From Mytilus edulis (Eukaryota; Mollusca; Bivalvia; Mytilida; Mytilidae), in contig NC_092353.1 of the NCBI RefSeq assembly GCF_963676685.1, positions 8,708,207 through 8,772,206 of the forward strand: a stretch of DNA of 64,000 bases. The letters run 5' to 3'. A program made the position numbers and the translations under genes. This document shows, piece by piece, positions 21,861-34,046 of the stretch (its first letter is position 1; the number at the start of each line of letters is the position of its first letter). The notes beneath the pieces are model-generated. The model saw only the letters and a program-made list of their open reading frames with translations, had not been told where the DNA came from and made no database searches.

Positions 21861-22768
21861 AACCATTTGACCAATGCATATGGTATTCAGATTTTATAAT
21901 GTTGTTATTGGTGAATAATTGAAGGTCAAGTTCGATATTTATGAAAGTTACTTTTTCCTTCATAGAGTTATGGTTCTATGTATATTGAAAAATGGCACTT
22001 TATGTCCATTTTCGTGCAATGACAGAGAACCGTTCAACCTATGCTCTTATAATTTAAATATGATTAAACTGATGTAGAAATGATGGTCAAATTTGATATT
22101 ATAAGTTATATGTCTCGCTACTGCCCTCTATGAATCGATTAGTAACCATATCCAGTTCTATTTGTTTAAGTTTCATTTGATAAAATGAAATACACCAGCC
22201 TATAAAAGGACAATGAACGACGAAGGAATACAATAATTCATTTAGCATATCTCTCTTTATAGAATGGTCCCTAAAACCAGGTGGTTAAAATCAGTTGTCA
22301 TCTTAAACTTCTACTTGGGATTATGCATTATACACTCTCAATATCACTTGACAGCCTTCGGCTTGTTAAAATTCTCACATTGATCGTCTTTAAAATGACT
22401 TCAGATTTATCAACCTCAAGTTGTCCATTTCTACCATCGAATGAGAATTAAAAACGGATATACAAATCGACAACCTTTTTCTTGGCTAATGATAAGCATG
22501 ATATAATTTCTCTCCTGGAGTTACTTTATCGCCCTTTCTTTTTTTATATAGAGTTCGAATTGTTAAGTCCTCAGTTGTTTGTTATGGTCAAGCTGATTAA
22601 AATAAATCATTTTCTCTAAATTCTCTGTTATCTTTGTTGGCCGTGGCGTAAACATGACAATTCATTCTGACAGAGCATACGATTTAAATCTGATTGTTTG
22701 CTTGACCGTCTGCTCTTTATATATAAAGTTACATGTATGCATATCTTGTTTATTGGTTTGATGTTATA
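21861..22768. other. Intergenic; no gene seen
   Basis: AT-rich sequence. A few phrases (AAAAGGACAATGAACGAC, ATGGCACTTTATGTCC) echo the stretch before the family B fragment at 21390, so part may be old repeat. Nothing codes. Confidence 0.35.
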
Positions 22769-22774
22769 TTTATT
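22769..22774 (-). terminator. Polyadenylation signal of the dermatopontin-like gene
   Basis: AATAAA on the - strand, about 110 bases past the stop codon at 22883. Confidence 0.5.
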
Positions 22775-22882
22775 TAAGTTGCGTTTAAATTCACAAGGTT
22801 GAAAAAAATAGATCCATTATTTGTATGTGGTCCTGTGAGTCTTACTCAATCGAATACACTTCTGATTTCAATCGGATTCTCT

Positions 22883-25800
22883 TCAAACTTCTCGCAGTTT
22901 ACAGAGTTCAAAACTGTATTCTCGGTCCCTACAAAATAAAAAAAGATAATGTTAACACTGATGAATGAACTTAATTCCCTTAACATAAAAGTTGCATACG
23001 AAGCCATGATTTTGATTGGCCGAGGCATAGCAACGTTGTATTTTATTGAGTATTAAAGGATATATAAAAATGCGACATCTTTGATTGCACATGCCCTGCA
23101 TGATAACATGAAACATTACATCGATAAGGTACACAATATGCTGGATTCAATTCGCAGTTTTAAGAAATTCAGAAGAAATGTAAGTAGAAGAATTGAAAGC
23201 TTCCCTTTGTAATTTAATAAGTTTGTATAATGTTCAGCGCTTTCTAAGTTGCTTTACTTGATAATTTAAGGTTTTTGTAACAAGTGTTATTTAAAATTAT
23301 TTTTAAATGTTTTATGTTTGAAATTGAAAATAGTATTTCATTGAACAAAAACAATTTAAAAACCCCGTTCTGCCCCAGAATTATGGACTTTAATACACTA
23401 GCACTATAGTAAACTAAATAATGCTGTAACGACAATTGAAAGTTGAATCACAGTAATACTTTCCACCTTTCTCTCGGATGTCGGTTGTTCGTTATAAAGA
23501 AGGGACATGGCAGATGCAGAAATACAAGACAGTGCGGATTGTCAAAGTAAGTGTTCACAGAACTCATACACATCCAACTTGTTTTGTTTTAAACTATGAG
23601 TAATCAAATTGATATACATGACAAAATAACCAACTGGAGAGAACACCAGCATAACCAAAACAAATGTAATCAAATATGTTTTGATTTAAAAGAATGATTA
23701 AAAGGATAGTTCCTACATGGTCTTGATTTATAAATGGTTTAATAGTAAAAGATGCTAGATATATGCCACGATTAAAACTTCTGATCTATATTTTGTTAAT
23801 TTCAAACTAACTCATGTCTGTTATCATGGGTGCTGGTCACGCCTCTCATTACATAATTCAGTGGAACATCAACAGAGAAATAGGAATCCCAATTGGTATG
23901 CGATGTCTGGTAGCATTCTGTAACATCAAAACCTGCAACAATAGTAAATAGTTGTAAATAGATAATCATGGAAAACAAGAAAAACAAGAAAAAATCGACG
24001 AATAAGTGAACAAAACATTGCACTAACACGACAAAAAAACCCTGGTTTAATGCAGATGTTTCACTAGTAATAACCATCGTGTTACTAATGAGAATTATAA
24101 TTATTTGACAAAAGAGTATTTTCCAATATTATATAAATGCCATTTTCTAGATTCAATCAATCGACATTGCAATCATTTGTTTCGGATCAGCATGTGTTCT
24201 CTACTCGTTATAATGGGTAGATAGGACATTGCATATAATACTTACATTTGTTCATTAACACTCCTGCGGTTCAGATATTTGATGAAGATTTTGTTTTATC
24301 TCCAAAGTAGTTTTGTATCCCTGTCTATGATACAAACAATACAATGACACAAACATAATATTTAAAAAATGTTTGTTGCAGATAATGAGCCTATATCTGC
24401 AGCCATTGAAAAGGACCATAAAATTGAGAATGGAAATGGAGAATGTGTTAAAGAGACAACAAACCGACCATAGAAAAAACAACGGCAGACGATCACCAAC
24501 AGGTCTTCAATGTAGCGAGAAATTCCCGCATCCCCCGGAGGCGTCCTTCAGCTGGCCCCTAAACAAATATATACTAGTTCAGTGATAATGAACGCCATAC
24601 TAATTTCCAAATTGTACACAAGAAACTAAAATTAAAATAATACAAGACTAACAAAGGCCAGAGACTTCTGACTTGGGACAGGCGCAAAAATGCGGCGGGG
24701 TTAAACATGTTTATGAGATCTCAACCCTCCCCATATACCTCTAGCCAATGTAGAAAAGTAAACGCATAACAATACGCACATTAAAATTAGTTCAAGAGAT
24801 GTCCGAGTTTGATGTCAGAAGATGTAACCAAAGAAAATAAACAAAATGACAATGATACATAAATAACAACAGACTACTAGCAGTTAACTGACATGCCAGC
24901 TCCAGACTTCAATTAAACTGATTGAAATATTATGATTCCATCATATGAATATCAGGCACAATCCTTCCCGTTAGGGGTTTAGTATCATACCATCAAAAAC
25001 AATATGAGAAGAACATAACCCGTGTCATGCCAACAACTGGTTTTTGAATAAATATGTTCAGTTCCGATGCAAGTGAATGAATCAATATTAACGCCAAAAT
25101 ATGCAATCTTTAATGACCTGACAACAGTATCGTAATTATATCCCTTCTTGAGAAGTCTATTTAAAGGTTTTGTTAGTTTCTGAGGTGAATACTGACATTT
25201 TTGTGCTTTATAAAGAATATTTCCATAAAAAATTGGATGTGAAATACCTGAACGTATAAGAAGTTTGCATGTTGAGCTATATTTATGAATGATGTCCTTT
25301 ACTTGTCTAAAGGAGAAACAACAAAAAGCAGTAAACCAACCACCTATTAAAATTGAATGGAAAACACTTACGATAGACAACAAACAACAACAACTGACAT
25401 ACATCAGAATCAAAATTGGGACAAAATACAATGTGGCGGGGTTGACATTGTTTGCAAGAAAACTACTTGCTTGGTAGTAATCGATATATGTGTTCATTCT
25501 TACCGTCATGTTCACAGCAGTAGAAATCCCACCGTCTATCTTCACTTCCGTTATCATGGATACTTCTCATTCCATGTATATATCCATGGTATTTACATTG
25601 AAAGGCAAAGAATTCATCAAACCCATTTACATAACCTGACAAAGGAATTGAAATATGATTAAGATTCATAATCGCCTAAAAGACATTTATTTTCTCGTGT
25701 CCGGTATGTGTTCACGCAAAATATTTTGTGGATACTGATCAACATTATATAAAATAGTATATTAGTATTGCTGAGATTTTTTTCTCCCGATGTTCATTTG

Positions 25801-26605
25801 CCTCTGTAAATATAAAAAAGAAGATGTGGTTTTGTTCAAAAAGTAAAATCACAAACAATCTGAACTCCGAGGAAAATTCAATCGGAAAGTCCCTAATGAC
25901 ATGGCAAAATCAAATGACAAAACACATCAAACGAATGGACAAGAACATTATGTTGCAATTTTGGTTAATAATAATCTTTACTAGTTCGGCATTGTATTGA
26001 AGTGTCATTCCATATCATTGTTATCAACAATGAAATAAACAAAAAAATATTTATAAGAAATGAATACTTATTTATTCAGTAATACTTTACATCAAGTATG
26101 AATTATATGTATTGTTTCCGAAACAAATCTTAAGTTTCCTCCGTTAACTTGTTTGTGATATACATTATCTTCCAGCTTTGAAACAGAAATGAACATAAGT
26201 TGGAATATTCTCAGACATATCAGACTAACAAAATATAAAGAATTAAATAAAATATTTAGATGCATAAATAATTTTATTTTGTAGTCCTCACTTTAATTCA
26301 GTTTTGTATCTCGCAATATGCACATGCAGTTGGAGCTTTTGATATTTTTTTTTATAAGGTAGGAATATGATTTTACGACTTTACAACCTACCACTCCATT
26401 GACATCTAGACCCAATTCCAGTAGATATCCTGCAAATAATATCAAAAATTCTATCTTCGTGACGGTTATCATGCTGACTACGGATCCCAGATACAGACTG
26501 ATTGTTTGGGCAAATATACTCCAGTTTTCCATCATAACTATTCAACCAACAGTCGCATGTTGTGAATATGATGGCCAAAGTGACAAAGATAGCTTTGGTG
26601 TTCAT
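22883..26605 (-). CDS. Dermatopontin-like secreted protein, four exons
   Basis: Exons on the - strand: 26605-26392, 25635-25504, 23932-23812, 22928-22883. They total 513 bases (170 residues plus stop), with phases 1, 1, 2 agreeing at each joint. Acceptors are TTTGTCAG, GTTGCAG and TTTTGTAG. Donors are GTAGGT, GTAAGA and the weaker GTTAGT. The N-terminus (MNTKAIFVTLAIIFTTCDC) is a signal peptide. Three repeats follow with the family core: IRSQHDNRHEDR, MRSIHDNGSEDRRWDFYC and VTSTHDNRHEDREYSF (the last spans the exon 3/4 joint). Tyr, Trp and Cys are frequent. Dermatopontins are small extracellular-matrix proteins, and in molluscs they are found in shell matrix and haemocytes. The exact role here is unknown. 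A splice acceptor (TAATTTCAG) three bases before the AUG implies an upstream 5'-UTR exon. Repeats occupy the introns. Confidence 0.85.
23507..24466 (+). other. Possible truncated small gene, two exons, antisense within the dermatopontin-like gene
   Basis: ATG at 23507 opens MADAEIQDSADCQ and meets a consensus donor (A|GTAAGT at 23546/23547). An acceptor (TGTTGCAG, 24381) restores the frame and reads NNEPISAAIEKDHK. It then runs into family A retroelement sequence, where it stops at a TAG about 24464-24466. If real, it is a gene start cut by a retroelement. It may equally be chance. No homolog is recognised. Confidence 0.25.
24419..25296 (-). mobile_element. 5'-truncated retroelement (family A), 0.88 kb
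   Basis: On the - strand, coding of the C-terminal part comes first: KYSSTCKLLIRSGISHPIFY, GNILYKAQKCQYSPQKLTKP, LNRLLKKGYNYDTVVRSLKI. A stop and a long 3' UTR follow, ending in CATTCTCAATTTTA at 24419. The copy at 34668-35622 is nearly identical and extends further 5'. This insertion lies in intron 2 of the dermatopontin-like gene. The element class was not determined, but the coding part resembles the region following the reverse transcriptase in elements common in bivalves. Confidence 0.8.
25845..25950 (+). repeat. Dispersed repeat family C fragment
   Basis: It contains AAGTAAAATCACAAA, CTGAACTCCGAGGAAAATTC, GAAAGTCCCTAATGACATGG and AAACGAATGGACAAG. Reverse-complement or direct copies occur at 26815-26915, 41675-41770, 42225-42380 and 46325-46490; a weaker match lies at 14110-14215. 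Confidence 0.65.
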
Positions 26606-26814
26606 CTTCTGAAATTAGAAAGTTGTTTATTGTATTCTCAAAATTAAGCTATTAACAGTGTTATTATTCAGATTAATTTAATGGTAGGTGGAAACGATTT
26701 ACATTGATCACTAATTGATTCTTCAGCTGAGTATGTTGATAGCCCCTTTATATCCCAGATAGTAATGGTCAGTAGTCGAAAGAAGCATTATTTCAGGAAT
26801 AGTACAGTTATTGT

Positions 26815-26915
26815 CCATTCGTTTTATCATATGTTTTGTCATTTGATTTTGCTATTTGATTAGGGACTTTCCGTTTTACATTTTTCTCGGATTTCAGTAT
26901 TTTTGTGATTTACAT
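26815..26915 (-). repeat. Dispersed repeat family C fragment
   Basis: It contains GTCCATTCGTTTTATCATAT and TTAGGGACTTTCCGTTTT, the reverse complement of the copy at 25845-25950. The two copies flank the first exon of the dermatopontin-like gene in inverted orientation. Confidence 0.65.
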
Positions 26916-27774
26916 TTTACATCAATAACAATATATGTAGAAACCTGTCAAATGTTCCTTTGTGGACCGTTTGTCATTTACATGTACTATGTTTCTACTA
27001 AATACAAAACACTCTCTAGTCACATTTGAACTAAATCAGATCATTTAAATGATCTCTTATTTTGTTATCTCATCTCTAATAAATGTTTTCCATTTTCAAA
27101 CCTTTCACTAAAACTGAGACGTGTTATTGTCAATAATTTTTATAATGAAATGATTGAGAAATGCCTTCGAGTGAACGTCGATATGTTTGAAAGTAGCATG
27201 GCTAACAATCTAGTGTAGTTAATGAACGGTATGTTGAATAGCTGTCTTTTGGTAGATTTTAATCATCAGTATATTTCCCTTCAAATCTTTTATTTATTTT
27301 AAGGAATAAGCTATCAAGATGTACAGAAGTACTGATGTACCTCCGAAAGGTGCATCTAAGCAATTATGTATATGATCGTTAACATTCTAGTTATATTAAC
27401 AAATTAGCCAACGAAAATAGTGTATTTCCTATTTCAGCACAAGTTTTCTTCTCATAATACAGAGTAAAGTTTTACGACGGTGGGGCTACGTGTTTCGGGG
27501 CTAAGTGTAAGTATTTCCCACGAAGTGAAGCAATTGTCAGTCCAAATATCAAGATCTGGAAATGGCTACAATGAAAATGTACTATTCAGACGAGTTCTCT
27601 TCAGATATATATTTATTTTGTCAGTCGGTATAAATATTCATGATAATGATGTCAAAACAATTTAAGGGAGCATTTGAAATGTACTGTAATAAAATTGATT
27701 AAGCATCAACAGCAAAGATTTCGCAAATGTATTCAAATCAAAAATCATGCAGCACACAGAAAAATTAATCCGTT

Positions 27775-28080
27775 TCACTGATGATATCGGATATGTTCCT
27801 TACTACAGCAAGTCATAACTACAATCCAATTCCCTTTTCACTACGAATGTGACCTACCGAATTATACTATTTAAAATGTGTCTGTGCGCTTGTAGTACTA
27901 ATCTGTTGTCAATATTCATATTTCCACTTCGTTGGAAGTGCCAATGAATTTGATAAAACAAAATCATCATAGATATCAGAATTGAAATTCAATATTAACA
28001 TCAGACGCTCAATTCGTCTACAAAAGACTCATCAGTGACGCTCGAATCAAAAAATGTTGAAGAGACCTGAGGACCCAAAA
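27775..28080 (+). repeat. Fragments of family B and family D dispersed repeats
   Basis: 27775-27875 matches the GATATCGGATATGTTCCTTAC to GTGACCTACCGAATTA part of family B. About 27970-28075 (CAGACGCTCAATTCGTCTAC, AAAGACTCATCAGTGACGCT) is family D, also seen at 45335-45470 and, reversed, at 45035-45110 and 52745-52835. Confidence 0.6.
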
Positions 28081-28448
28081 GAAGTGAGTGAGATTTTATA
28101 ACTGTGTTTTATTGATTTTGTTTTGCGATTTTGATACCGTAAACTGTCATTCGTCACCTTTCATGGAAACATATATAAGTTTATTTTTATCAATGTTAAT
28201 GCAACGTTTTCGAAATAAATGACTTTGTTTAAACATATGCAGTTATTATTTCAAAAACATAATATATTTGGTATGTGAATACCATAGTATGTGATATTCT
28301 GTAGAAAATAATAACTTCATGAAAAAAGCAATATCGCAAAAAATGAAAATCAATAAAAAAAAAAATACCCACACCCATTTGATTTAAAGAATTGAACCGA
28401 TAATATTCAGATGGTTAAAAATAATCAATTATATTGCACTAGATGCAC

Positions 28449-28987
28449 TTAAGGGGGCTCGCGGGTCTAAGCTAAAAAAAATTAATTTAATATAGGATTT
28501 CTCCATATTTTTCTATAAATTAACTTTATCTTATACTTAATAGAAAAATGAAATAAAAAAATGGGATCACCGTTCATTTACGCTCACAATCCGCCTTCGA
28601 AAGATGCATACAATTTTGTTAATGTCCTTTTTTTTTGTTGAACTAATAGGAGAAATAGCGGTTATATCGAATCAAAAAAGAACTTAATTACAGAAATCGC
28701 TTAAATTTTACAATTATTTTGTTTATGTACAGCTTATTCGAAAACAGCAATAACAAATATAGGTAACCGATCAGTTAAAAAAGATATTTCAATTGTAATG
28801 CCAAAATGTTTTTTTCAATGATATCTACATTTTGAAAGTCACATGGGGCCAACACGAATTGATTTTTTGGAATGATTTTTGTACCATATGATAAAGTAAC
28901 AACTACTTAAGGTAATAAATAAAATTTGTAATGAAAAAATAATGTTTAATTTTTTTCTGCAAATCTTATACCCGCGAGCCTCCTTAA
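28449..28987. mobile_element. MITE with TTAA flanks and GGGGGCTCGCGGG termini
   Basis: TTAA at 28449-28452 is followed by GGGGGCTCGCGGGTCTAAG. The right end reads CTTATACCCGCGAGCCTCC and then TTAA at 28984-28987. The inner 531 bases are AT-rich and code for nothing recognisable. TTAA target duplication is the hallmark of piggyBac-type insertion. The inverted repeats are imperfect beyond about 20 bases. Confidence 0.7.
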
Positions 28988-31260
28988 GACTAATTTTTGT
29001 GATAATTAAAATAATTGGGAAATAATCAGAAGTACCAAACTTCCTTATTTTTATAGCAATACAAACGTTTGAAGAACTTACGAGACTTATTGTTTCATTC
29101 TTTGACAACCATTTCGAATTTATAGAATAATAACATAAATATCATAATCATCAGATGAAATGTTAATTTATGACGACAATTGAACATATAAATAATCCAA
29201 TAAACCTGTAATAAATTGATATTTAAAATAAAAGTTGTCAAAACAAACAACGGAAAAAATATTGAATACTTATACCAATGAAGACATCAATTCAGTTCAT
29301 TTACCTTCGTAAAAGTCGTGACAATCCAACCCTTTTCAGTAGATAAGATGAACAACGTTAGATAGTGTATATATACCACCATTCATATCTTTGAAACATG
29401 AGACATCAAATTATCTCGTTGTTTTTGAAATAAAGAAAATGTAATCTAATTCCGATAAAAATCTTGATTTTTTTTACATTTTTTTTATGTAATCAGAAAT
29501 AGCCTTTTTGAATTCAGAGATATAAACGAATTGTCTGTAAAGTTAAAACATATATTCTCCATACCAATTTTACAATCTTTGACCTCGGATAAGGAAATTA
29601 ACTGAAAAATTTGTAGAATTATTACTGATTGCGAGTTTGAGACTCTCTGTGTCTCGCATCTATTTCAGAATAATATCAGACTTTAACGCTAGACCACTGT
29701 CCGACGTGAGTGTTTTTTTTAGACACGCACAAACATATTTTCCGAGCACATCTTACACTTTCTCGATGTTAGGGATTTAAATTAATGAGCGCTGCTTTCA
29801 GTATCAGAAGGCAAGGGGAGAGTAAGTTAGGCGTTTATTTCCCGTTGAATATGATACTTTGGAATGCAAACAAAAACCAATATAAATTAAAAAAAAATGA
29901 CATATGACACTTTAATGTTAAGAATGTTAGTGTATGTGCTATAACGTTTATTACTGTTGTTATAATAACCAATCCCAGTCTTTCGGTCTATATTTAGACA
30001 TACTAACTGTCTTTATCATATCATTGTTGATTAGTGCAGGTTTGTTTTGTAATCCCCAATGTACCAAGTACCCAAAGAATTTTATCTTGAATGCATCGAT
30101 AACATATGCAAACTTTAGATTAAATTACATACGATCTTCTTAAAAGGAGAAGATAATTGTCTGCATCCGGTATCTACAATGAACCACATGTACAAGGTAA
30201 GAAACAAAATGTTCCTTTCCTATAAGATATCAAGAAAAATTCTAAACATAAATAAGAAATAACAAACATTATGCAATGATTTAGCTTTTTTATGTTGTAT
30301 CAAATGTACCGATAAAATCCAAGGTTTGCATATTTTTGGAATGATTTATTTTTTCAAATCCGATTAACTAGAATTTTTCCTTGAGCGTGCGTGTCGTTTT
30401 TTTGAAAAAAAAAAATTATTGGTGTGTATTTTTATGCTCTTTTTACATGTTTACACCGTTTTCCCCAATTTTTGTGTTTTTTGTTTGTCGGAAGAAACTC
30501 GTAGCGAAATCAAATATCAAACAATACATACATAGTGAAAGGTAGGTCCTATACACATAGCGTATAGTGTACCGCTGGCAGATTTGTGAGATTTACTCTT
30601 AGTAAGATTGTTTGTGTTTTTTTATTTTAGATAGAGAAATTGCCTTTTGTGAAGTCATGTACAATTTATTCAATTTTTTTGAATAATTTTGATAAAAGAG
30701 GACAATTAAATCAATTTAAAGATATCTCTTACGAAAAAAAAAGAGGTCCCGTATTTAAGAGTGTTTTTATTATTTTCTTTGATAAAATGTTTTGATGCGG
30801 GGAACCTGAATTGAGATTTGCAGTGACAACAATAATATAAAATATTTAGAGGAACGAGCATTCTAGGAAAACAATTTAGACGACAACAAAGTAGTCGACA
30901 CCAAACGACTACCTTAGTTTTGAACATCTTAGATGAAAGATATAAAACAACAAAGATGAATTTCTCCTCCAAAACATGACATTCACACTTTTTTATTTAT
31001 AAAATACCGTGGCTATTAAGTATCAATGAAATATTTTGTACTGCAATGTTTACATGCTGTTTTTAAACAGTTAAACGGATTGTCTGTTTTTTCTCTCTAT
31101 AATGGGTTCCGCTAATTCTAATATGTTTTAATTACAAACAAGTTATTTCATAGTAAACAACGAAAGAGGATGTAAATATAAGATAAGAAGTTTGCCACGT
31201 ATGATGACTATCGATAATGTTGGAGTTTCTGGGAAAAAGGAATAACGCAGGTTCATTTCA
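28988..31260. other. No gene seen
   Basis: AT-rich intergenic sequence up to the first non-coding exon of the Toll-like receptor. The small open frames (29934-30143, 30706-30972) have no motifs. Confidence 0.45.
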
Positions 31261-31304
31261 GCAACAAACATTGAATCACACGGAAAACTGTTCAGATTGA
31301 AATG

Positions 31305-31392
31305 GTAAGAATCTCGATTATCTTTGATCCTCCTACTAAATCAACATAAAAAAATATTTATTTTATGTTTCTTATTTTAATTTATTTTTCAG
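31305..31392 (+). other. Likely 88-bp intron in the Toll-like receptor 5' UTR
   Basis: The donor AATG|GTAAGA and the acceptor TTTATTTTTCAG bracket an AT-rich 88 bases just before the coding exon. A single-coding-exon TLR preceded by a non-coding exon is a common arrangement. Transcript data would be needed to confirm it. Confidence 0.45.
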
Positions 31393-31484
31393 GCACTACC
31401 TACATTTCGTATATATCAGACCTCAACAAAATAACCAGTGAGCAATAGTGCTAATATCTTGACGATCTTAACAAATGATTAAAC

Positions 31485-34046
31485 ATGCCGACGTTAGTTT
31501 ACCTTATCATATCTTTAATTGATGTAACGGCATATGCACATAACTGTCAAATAATAAGACAAGATAATCAAACAATTGCAGATTGCACCAGACTTAAATT
31601 TAAAGATGTTCCGACAGATTTACCATTAGATATAGCAGGTCTTGATCTGAGCTACAATCAAATATCGACTATTAAAAACAATGTCTTTGAATCTTTTTCA
31701 AATTTGACTACACTAACGATGGATTTTAACAATCTTCATACCTTATACGAAGATGCCTTTAAAGGTTTGAAACACTTACGATGGCTTTCAATGAATCATA
31801 ATCACCTTAACATATCGTCAAAAGTATTTGGCCTTGTTCTTAGACCGTTATTACGTCTACAACACTTAGATATCAGATATAATATAAATAAAACGTTGAA
31901 TAAAGAAAAACCTATGGTTTATCCCTACTTCGGAAATTTGTCATATTTAACCGATTTGTATATGGATCTTGCTGAAAAACCTTTCCTGAAGTTATGTGGA
32001 TTCCAAAAGTTAATGCAACTTAAGACCATAAAGTTTGCAAAATGTTATTTGAACCAGATGTCCAATACAACTTTATTAGATTTACCACGAACGATAACTG
32101 CAATATTCTTCCACGAGTGTTTCGGTAGAATAACGATTGTAGAAGCAGATTTTTTGAAGCCTTTTCCTTCACTTCAAATATTGAGTATTGATGGAGCAGC
32201 TATACCATTAGGAGATGCTTTAAAACTTCTTTACCCTTTAATGCAGAAAAACATGACCTCTATCACTTTCAAAGGTATTGAACCTTGTATTCCAAAACCC
32301 GTGTTTATTACCTGTGAAATGGTTAAATATTTGCAACGCATTTGTGTAAAAACCCTTGTTATAGCGGAATGTAATATTGTAGGATACGAGGGAAAGTCTC
32401 TACTAACATTGGATTATCCTGAATGTCTACACAATGTTGTACTCTCAGGCAACCGATTTTCAATAGCACTAGGATCCCATTACGGGGATCTGGTAATATT
32501 CATGAAGAAAGCTATAAACATAAGATATTTTGATTTGTCGTATAATGCAATTAGTTTCAACAATATTGAATACTGCAATTTAAACGTGTTGGAAAACCCT
32601 TCTTATAGAAATGAAGTATATAGCAAAGGCTGCAAAATAAAAACTGGAACTGAAACTGGAATTGAAAATTACAACTCAGAATTGGTGAAAGCTCAAATAG
32701 TTAATGAATCAAAAGTAACAATTGCTTTGCCTGCAAAGCTCACTTTTCTACGAGTATCCCATTATATGACATCATATATTGAGACAGAACAAAAGTTAAT
32801 TGTAACTAATGCCAGTAATCTTAGATATTTAGATTTCTCATATTGGCAGATTAAGCAGTTTCCTCAAATATATTCAGATGCTCCTTTTAATGTTAAATAC
32901 ATGGACATTTCTGGACTTAACGCAAGTATTCTAATTCATAAGACGTCAATACCTGTTTTTCAAAATGTCCAAACTGCAATTTTAAAAAATGCCATGCTTA
33001 GTCTAACAACTGGTAAGAATGGCAAAGTTTTTCAACTATTTCCGGTCGTAGAAAAACTAGATATATCATACAACAACTTATGGTACCTAGATGAAGATGC
33101 CTTTGAAACAAACGTAAACTTGTCAAATGTCAATATAGCACACAATTTACTGCCAGCTATACCTATAGCAGTGATGAATTTGCCTCACTTAAGTAAACTG
33201 GATATAAGTTACAACCGCCTTCAAACAATCAATAAAACATTTAGAGATTGGATAGATGAGAAAAGTTATGGAGGAATATTTTATTTGTCGATAGAAGGAA
33301 ACAGTCTTAAATGTACATGTGACACGTCAGATTTTATAATGTGGCTCTTCGGAACAAATGTCGTTTTTGATCGGGCCAATAAAAATTTCAGCTGCACATT
33401 GACAAATGGATCAGAAAGTAACACAGTGGTTGTATACAGACGATTTCATGAACTCTTTAGCAACTGCAATAGCAAAAGTTGGTTACGACTAGGAATAGGG
33501 CTTCTTGTTGCATTTGTCATTTTCACTGTTCCACTTGCAGTAATATTTAATTTCCGATGGAAAATAACGTTTTGGATGTATCGAAACTTTAAAAGAGTCG
33601 TAGAAGACAGATTAGAAAGAAAATATAATCATGACATTTACTTGTCATATGCCGATGACATGCTTCAGTGGGTTCAAGGCGATTTTCTTCAGAGAATAGA
33701 GACATCGTGGCACATGAATGTATGCGTAGAAGACCGTGATTTCCAACTTGGAGTGCCGAAAGCAGATGAAATAGCAAATGCTATAGCTGGCAGCAAACAT
33801 GTAATATTTATCATGTCTGAGTCGTACAAAGATAACGAGTGGAATAAATTTGTAATCGAAAGAGTCACGTTCGAAAAATGCAGAAATTACTTACAAAAAA
33901 TAATAATAGTAGTAAAACATGCTTCAGTTAATAGTGTTCCACACGAGTTAGACGGCATTCTTCAATATGTCACTATAATAAACTGGGCTGATAACGAGAC
34001 TGGCTGGGACAAACTGCGCATGTCATTGTTCACTGATTCCTTTTAA
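31485..34046 (+). CDS. Toll-like receptor, intact, single coding exon
   Basis: An 853-residue type I membrane receptor of innate immunity. It has a signal peptide (MPTLVYLIISLIDVTAYA) and an N-terminal Cys-capped segment (NCQIIRQ...ADC). Leucine-rich repeats follow with cores such as LDLSYNQIS, LTMDFNNL, LSMNHNHL, LDIRYN, FDLSYN, LDISYNNL and LDISYNRL. A C-terminal cap (SLKCTCDTSDFIMWLF...FSC, about 604-655) comes next, then one membrane segment (about 667-690) and a TIR domain (about 717-850: HDIYLSYAD, VCVEDRDFQLGV, HVIFIMSESY, WDKLRMSLF). The single Cys cluster before the membrane suggests the vertebrate-like (sccTLR) type. The TIR BB-loop reads RDFQLG, not the usual RDxxPG. A short upstream AUG at 31474 in another frame could lower translation. 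AATAAA at 34480-34485 may end the transcript. The ligand is unknown. Confidence 0.93.
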   Translation: MPTLVYLIISLIDVTAYAHNCQIIRQDNQTIADCTRLKFKDVPTDLPLDIAGLDLSYNQISTIKNNVFESFSNLTTLTMDFNNLHTLYEDAFKGLKHLRWLSMNHNHLNISSKVFGLVLRPLLRLQHLDIRYNINKTLNKEKPMVYPYFGNLSYLTDLYMDLAEKPFLKLCGFQKLMQLKTIKFAKCYLNQMSNTTLLDLPRTITAIFFHECFGRITIVEADFLKPFPSLQILSIDGAAIPLGDALKLLYPLMQKNMTSITFKGIEPCIPKPVFITCEMVKYLQRICVKTLVIAECNIVGYEGKSLLTLDYPECLHNVVLSGNRFSIALGSHYGDLVIFMKKAINIRYFDLSYNAISFNNIEYCNLNVLENPSYRNEVYSKGCKIKTGTETGIENYNSELVKAQIVNESKVTIALPAKLTFLRVSHYMTSYIETEQKLIVTNASNLRYLDFSYWQIKQFPQIYSDAPFNVKYMDISGLNASILIHKTSIPVFQNVQTAILKNAMLSLTTGKNGKVFQLFPVVEKLDISYNNLWYLDEDAFETNVNLSNVNIAHNLLPAIPIAVMNLPHLSKLDISYNRLQTINKTFRDWIDEKSYGGIFYLSIEGNSLKCTCDTSDFIMWLFGTNVVFDRANKNFSCTLTNGSESNTVVVYRRFHELFSNCNSKSWLRLGIGLLVAFVIFTVPLAVIFNFRWKITFWMYRNFKRVVEDRLERKYNHDIYLSYADDMLQWVQGDFLQRIETSWHMNVCVEDRDFQLGVPKADEIANAIAGSKHVIFIMSESYKDNEWNKFVIERVTFEKCRNYLQKIIIVVKHASVNSVPHELDGILQYVTIINWADNETGWDKLRMSLFTDSF

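Noticed and set aside
24985-25557. 190-codon - strand frame as a host gene
   Set aside because: Its C-terminal half is family A retroelement coding sequence and its N-terminal half is frame noise over dermatopontin exon 2.
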